Shown here: positions 14,251 to 15,760 of the stretch, in pieces
Numbering within the stretch: the stretch's first letter is position 1
Layout: the number at the start of each line of letters is the position of its first letter
Origin: CAYWHE01 sp964458125
Lineage (GTDB): Bacteria; Bacteroidota; Bacteroidia; AKYH767-A; OLB10
Assembly: GCA_964458125.1 (NCBI GenBank)
Contig: CAYWHE010000082.1
Coordinates: 1 to 15,760 of the forward strand
Direction: 5' to 3'
DNA: 15,760 nt
Notes under the pieces: model-generated
The model's input: the letters and a program-made list of their open reading frames with translations, nothing else
What the model was told of the DNA's origin: nothing
The model's database searches: none
Position numbers and translations under genes: made by a program

Positions 14251-15760
14251 TTACCGTTCAATTACAAATTTTGAATACCATATTTTTTCATTCCGGATTA
14301 CCCGGATAAAATAATATCCATGGTTTAACCCGCCTACATCGAGATTGTTTTCTGTAATGTTTTTATCAATCAGCAATATTCCTGATGTATTATAAACCTG
14401 TACATTTGTCCAGGATTCAGCCGTATTAATAAATTCAAAGCTTAATAAATCCGATACCGGGTTGGGAAATATCCTGATGCCGTCATGACCGCTTTTAATT
14501 TCCGATCCGGTTTTTGGAGTAACGATATTCACCATATAATCTTCCGTTTCGCCGCCCGGATAGTATCCGCAGGGAGCAGGCGGACTATCATAACGCATGG
14601 TTACCCGCATCCTGGTAGGGCCCGGTAAGGCATTTAAAGGAACGGTAAAATTGACTGCAATATATCCAAGGTTGGTGGAGGATATGTCAACGGCCAGTTC
14701 GCCGGGATCGGAAAAATCATTGTTGTGATTATAATCAATCCAGATCCGGTAATATTCGGAAAGGCCAAAAGGTAATGATCCGGAAAGATACCCATAAACA
14801 GCCGCACCCTGGGCCAGCGGCGTACTCAGGTTCGTAAAATCAGCGTATCCGTTATTGCCAAGTGTACTGTTTTGAATACCTCCAATCCATACCAGGTTCA
14901 AAAACTCCTGGGCCGTACTCAACCCCCCTGTAGCACAATAGCCGGCACCCGTCGTAGTAACAACCTGTGCCGCACTGTAACCGGAAGGCCCGCTGCCGCA
15001 TATCGCTTCCACGGCATAGTTATAAGTTGTCCCTGCTGAAAGCGATTTTATTTTTTTTGATGTCAGGTTGGTGGAAATTATCGACCATACGGCAGCTGAT
15101 GTTGTTTTGTACCGCAAATGATACAGGTAAGCCCCCGGAACCGCTGACCAGGAAAACAGGGCGCTGGTATCGATAACGTTTGTTGCATTCAAACCCGCCG
15201 GAATTCCACAGTTACCGGAGCCCGTATGGTCAAGAAAATGAAATGCCGTCATATTGGTGCCACCCAGTACAAACAGGCTGCTGTCGCTGGCCAGGGTGCA
15301 GGCTATACCCCAGCCCGAATATATATTCAAGGTATCAGCCCACTGTATCAAACCGGTATTTCCATACTTCAAGGTGACCATCCGCAGGTAGGATGAACCG
15401 TTGGGTTGCGTAAACACCGGTCCGCCCTTGCCGGTTACAAACACCTCACCGTTTGCCTTTGCCGACATAAAATAGGGCTGTTCATCATTTCCGGCTGTGG
15501 CATTGTACCGTGTATCCCATAATTTGATTCCGGCGGCATTTACCTGGAATGTAATCCAGTCAAAATACGATGCATTGATGGAACCGTAACCGGTAACACT
15601 TAGCCTGTTTGAAACAAAAGTAAACTGGGAAGGAAAATCATTCCCTCCAAAATCATACTTTTTTTTCCAAATCTGTCCCCCAGACGGATTCAATTTATAA
15701 ATAACCATATCGCGTCCGCTGGTCGGCGAAACCTCGTTAGAGCCAGCAGTTAAAACGTAC
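14251..15760 (-). CDS. Secreted propeller-Fn3-GEVED protein with T9SS sorting domain (partial, N-terminus beyond right edge)
   Basis: An ATG exists at 15708, but the frame stays open to the edge. The 17 codons before it (YVLTAGSNEVSPTSGRD) read as propeller sequence, so the gene is cut by the window and 502 residues are visible. Three K/Q-x-x-x-x-x-G-x-x-x-W repeats are seen (22-31, 72-81, 131-140), of the same type as in the downstream gene; about four more blades and a signal peptide would lie past the edge. A fibronectin type III domain (about 185-270) is followed by a GEVED domain (about 273-412) with YRIWIDYNHNNDFSDPGE (337-354) and GGETEDYMV (402-410). The clustered Asp residues suggest metal binding. 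The type A sorting domain runs from IFPNPVSDLLSFEF (430-443) to YSKFVIER. It is the upstream member of a probable two-gene operon. Confidence 0.88.
   Translation of the reverse strand, partial: YVLTAGSNEVSPTSGRDMVIYKLNPSGGQIWKKKYDFGGNDFPSQFTFVSNRLSVTGYGSINASYFDWITFQVNAAGIKLWDTRYNATAGNDEQPYFMSAKANGEVFVTGKGGPVFTQPNGSSYLRMVTLKYGNTGLIQWADTLNIYSGWGIACTLASDSSLFVLGGTNMTAFHFLDHTGSGNCGIPAGLNATNVIDTSALFSWSAVPGAYLYHLRYKTTSAAVWSIISTNLTSKKIKSLSAGTTYNYAVEAICGSGPSGYSAAQVVTTTGAGYCATGGLSTAQEFLNLVWIGGIQNSTLGNNGYADFTNLSTPLAQGAAVYGYLSGSLPFGLSEYYRIWIDYNHNNDFSDPGELAVDISSTNLGYIAVNFTVPLNALPGPTRMRVTMRYDSPPAPCGYYPGGETEDYMVNIVTPKTGSEIKSGHDGIRIFPNPVSDLLSFEFINTAESWTNVQVYNTSGILLIDKNITENNLDVGGLNHGYYFIRVIRNEKIWYSKFVIER

Overview
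The window comes from a member of the Bacteroidota, most likely a Chitinophagales- or Sphingobacteriales-like free-living bacterium. The evidence is five large secreted proteins with type IX secretion (T9SS) C-terminal sorting domains, TAnnTTTG-type -7 promoter boxes, weak or absent Shine-Dalgarno signals, a LytS/LytTR two-component pair and a lipoprotein with an acidic stretch after its cysteine. I see no rRNA, tRNA, CRISPR array, insertion sequence, phage gene or replication origin.

Layout. At the left edge a LuxE/PaaK-like adenylate-forming enzyme (1-721, minus) runs off the window. A secreted thioredoxin-fold protein (898-2064, plus) is divergent from it and has its own candidate promoter. 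A large VPS10/BNR-type propeller protein with a T9SS tail (2125-4683, minus) is convergent with the thioredoxin gene. A 230-base divergent regulatory region then leads to a histidine kinase/LytTR response regulator operon (4914-5987 and 6024-6803, plus), closed by a clear terminator. A small lipoprotein (6997-7536, plus) follows, with a bidirectional terminator shared with the minus-strand block that starts next. That block is a seven-repeat Ycf48-like propeller protein (7653-8888), a 406-base intergenic stretch rich in inverted repeats, an SBBP-repeat/PKD protein (9295-12225), and two adjacent related propeller-Fn3 proteins (12485-14233 and 14251-15760). The last of these runs off the right edge, and the two are probably one operon.

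How it fits together. Five of the ten genes encode surface or secreted T9SS cargo. They use four repeat types to build what are probably beta-propellers: Asp-box/VPS10, Ycf48, SBBP and K-x-N-x-x-G-x-x-x-W. The thioredoxin-like protein could serve envelope disulfide chemistry. The LytS/LytTR pair is the only regulator visible. Its upstream region carries two direct copies of ATTCAGGA with a 22-base period, the spacing expected for a LytTR-domain operator, plus an inverted third copy, so autoregulation is a testable idea. Base composition falls from roughly 50-65% GC on sampled lines on the left to about 33-37% GC near 11.8-12.0 kb, inside one gene. I found no evidence of a new defence, toxin or mobile system. 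The strongest new leads are the putative LytTR operator, the adjacent paralogues with a GEVED domain in only one, and the structured leader upstream of the Ycf48-like gene.
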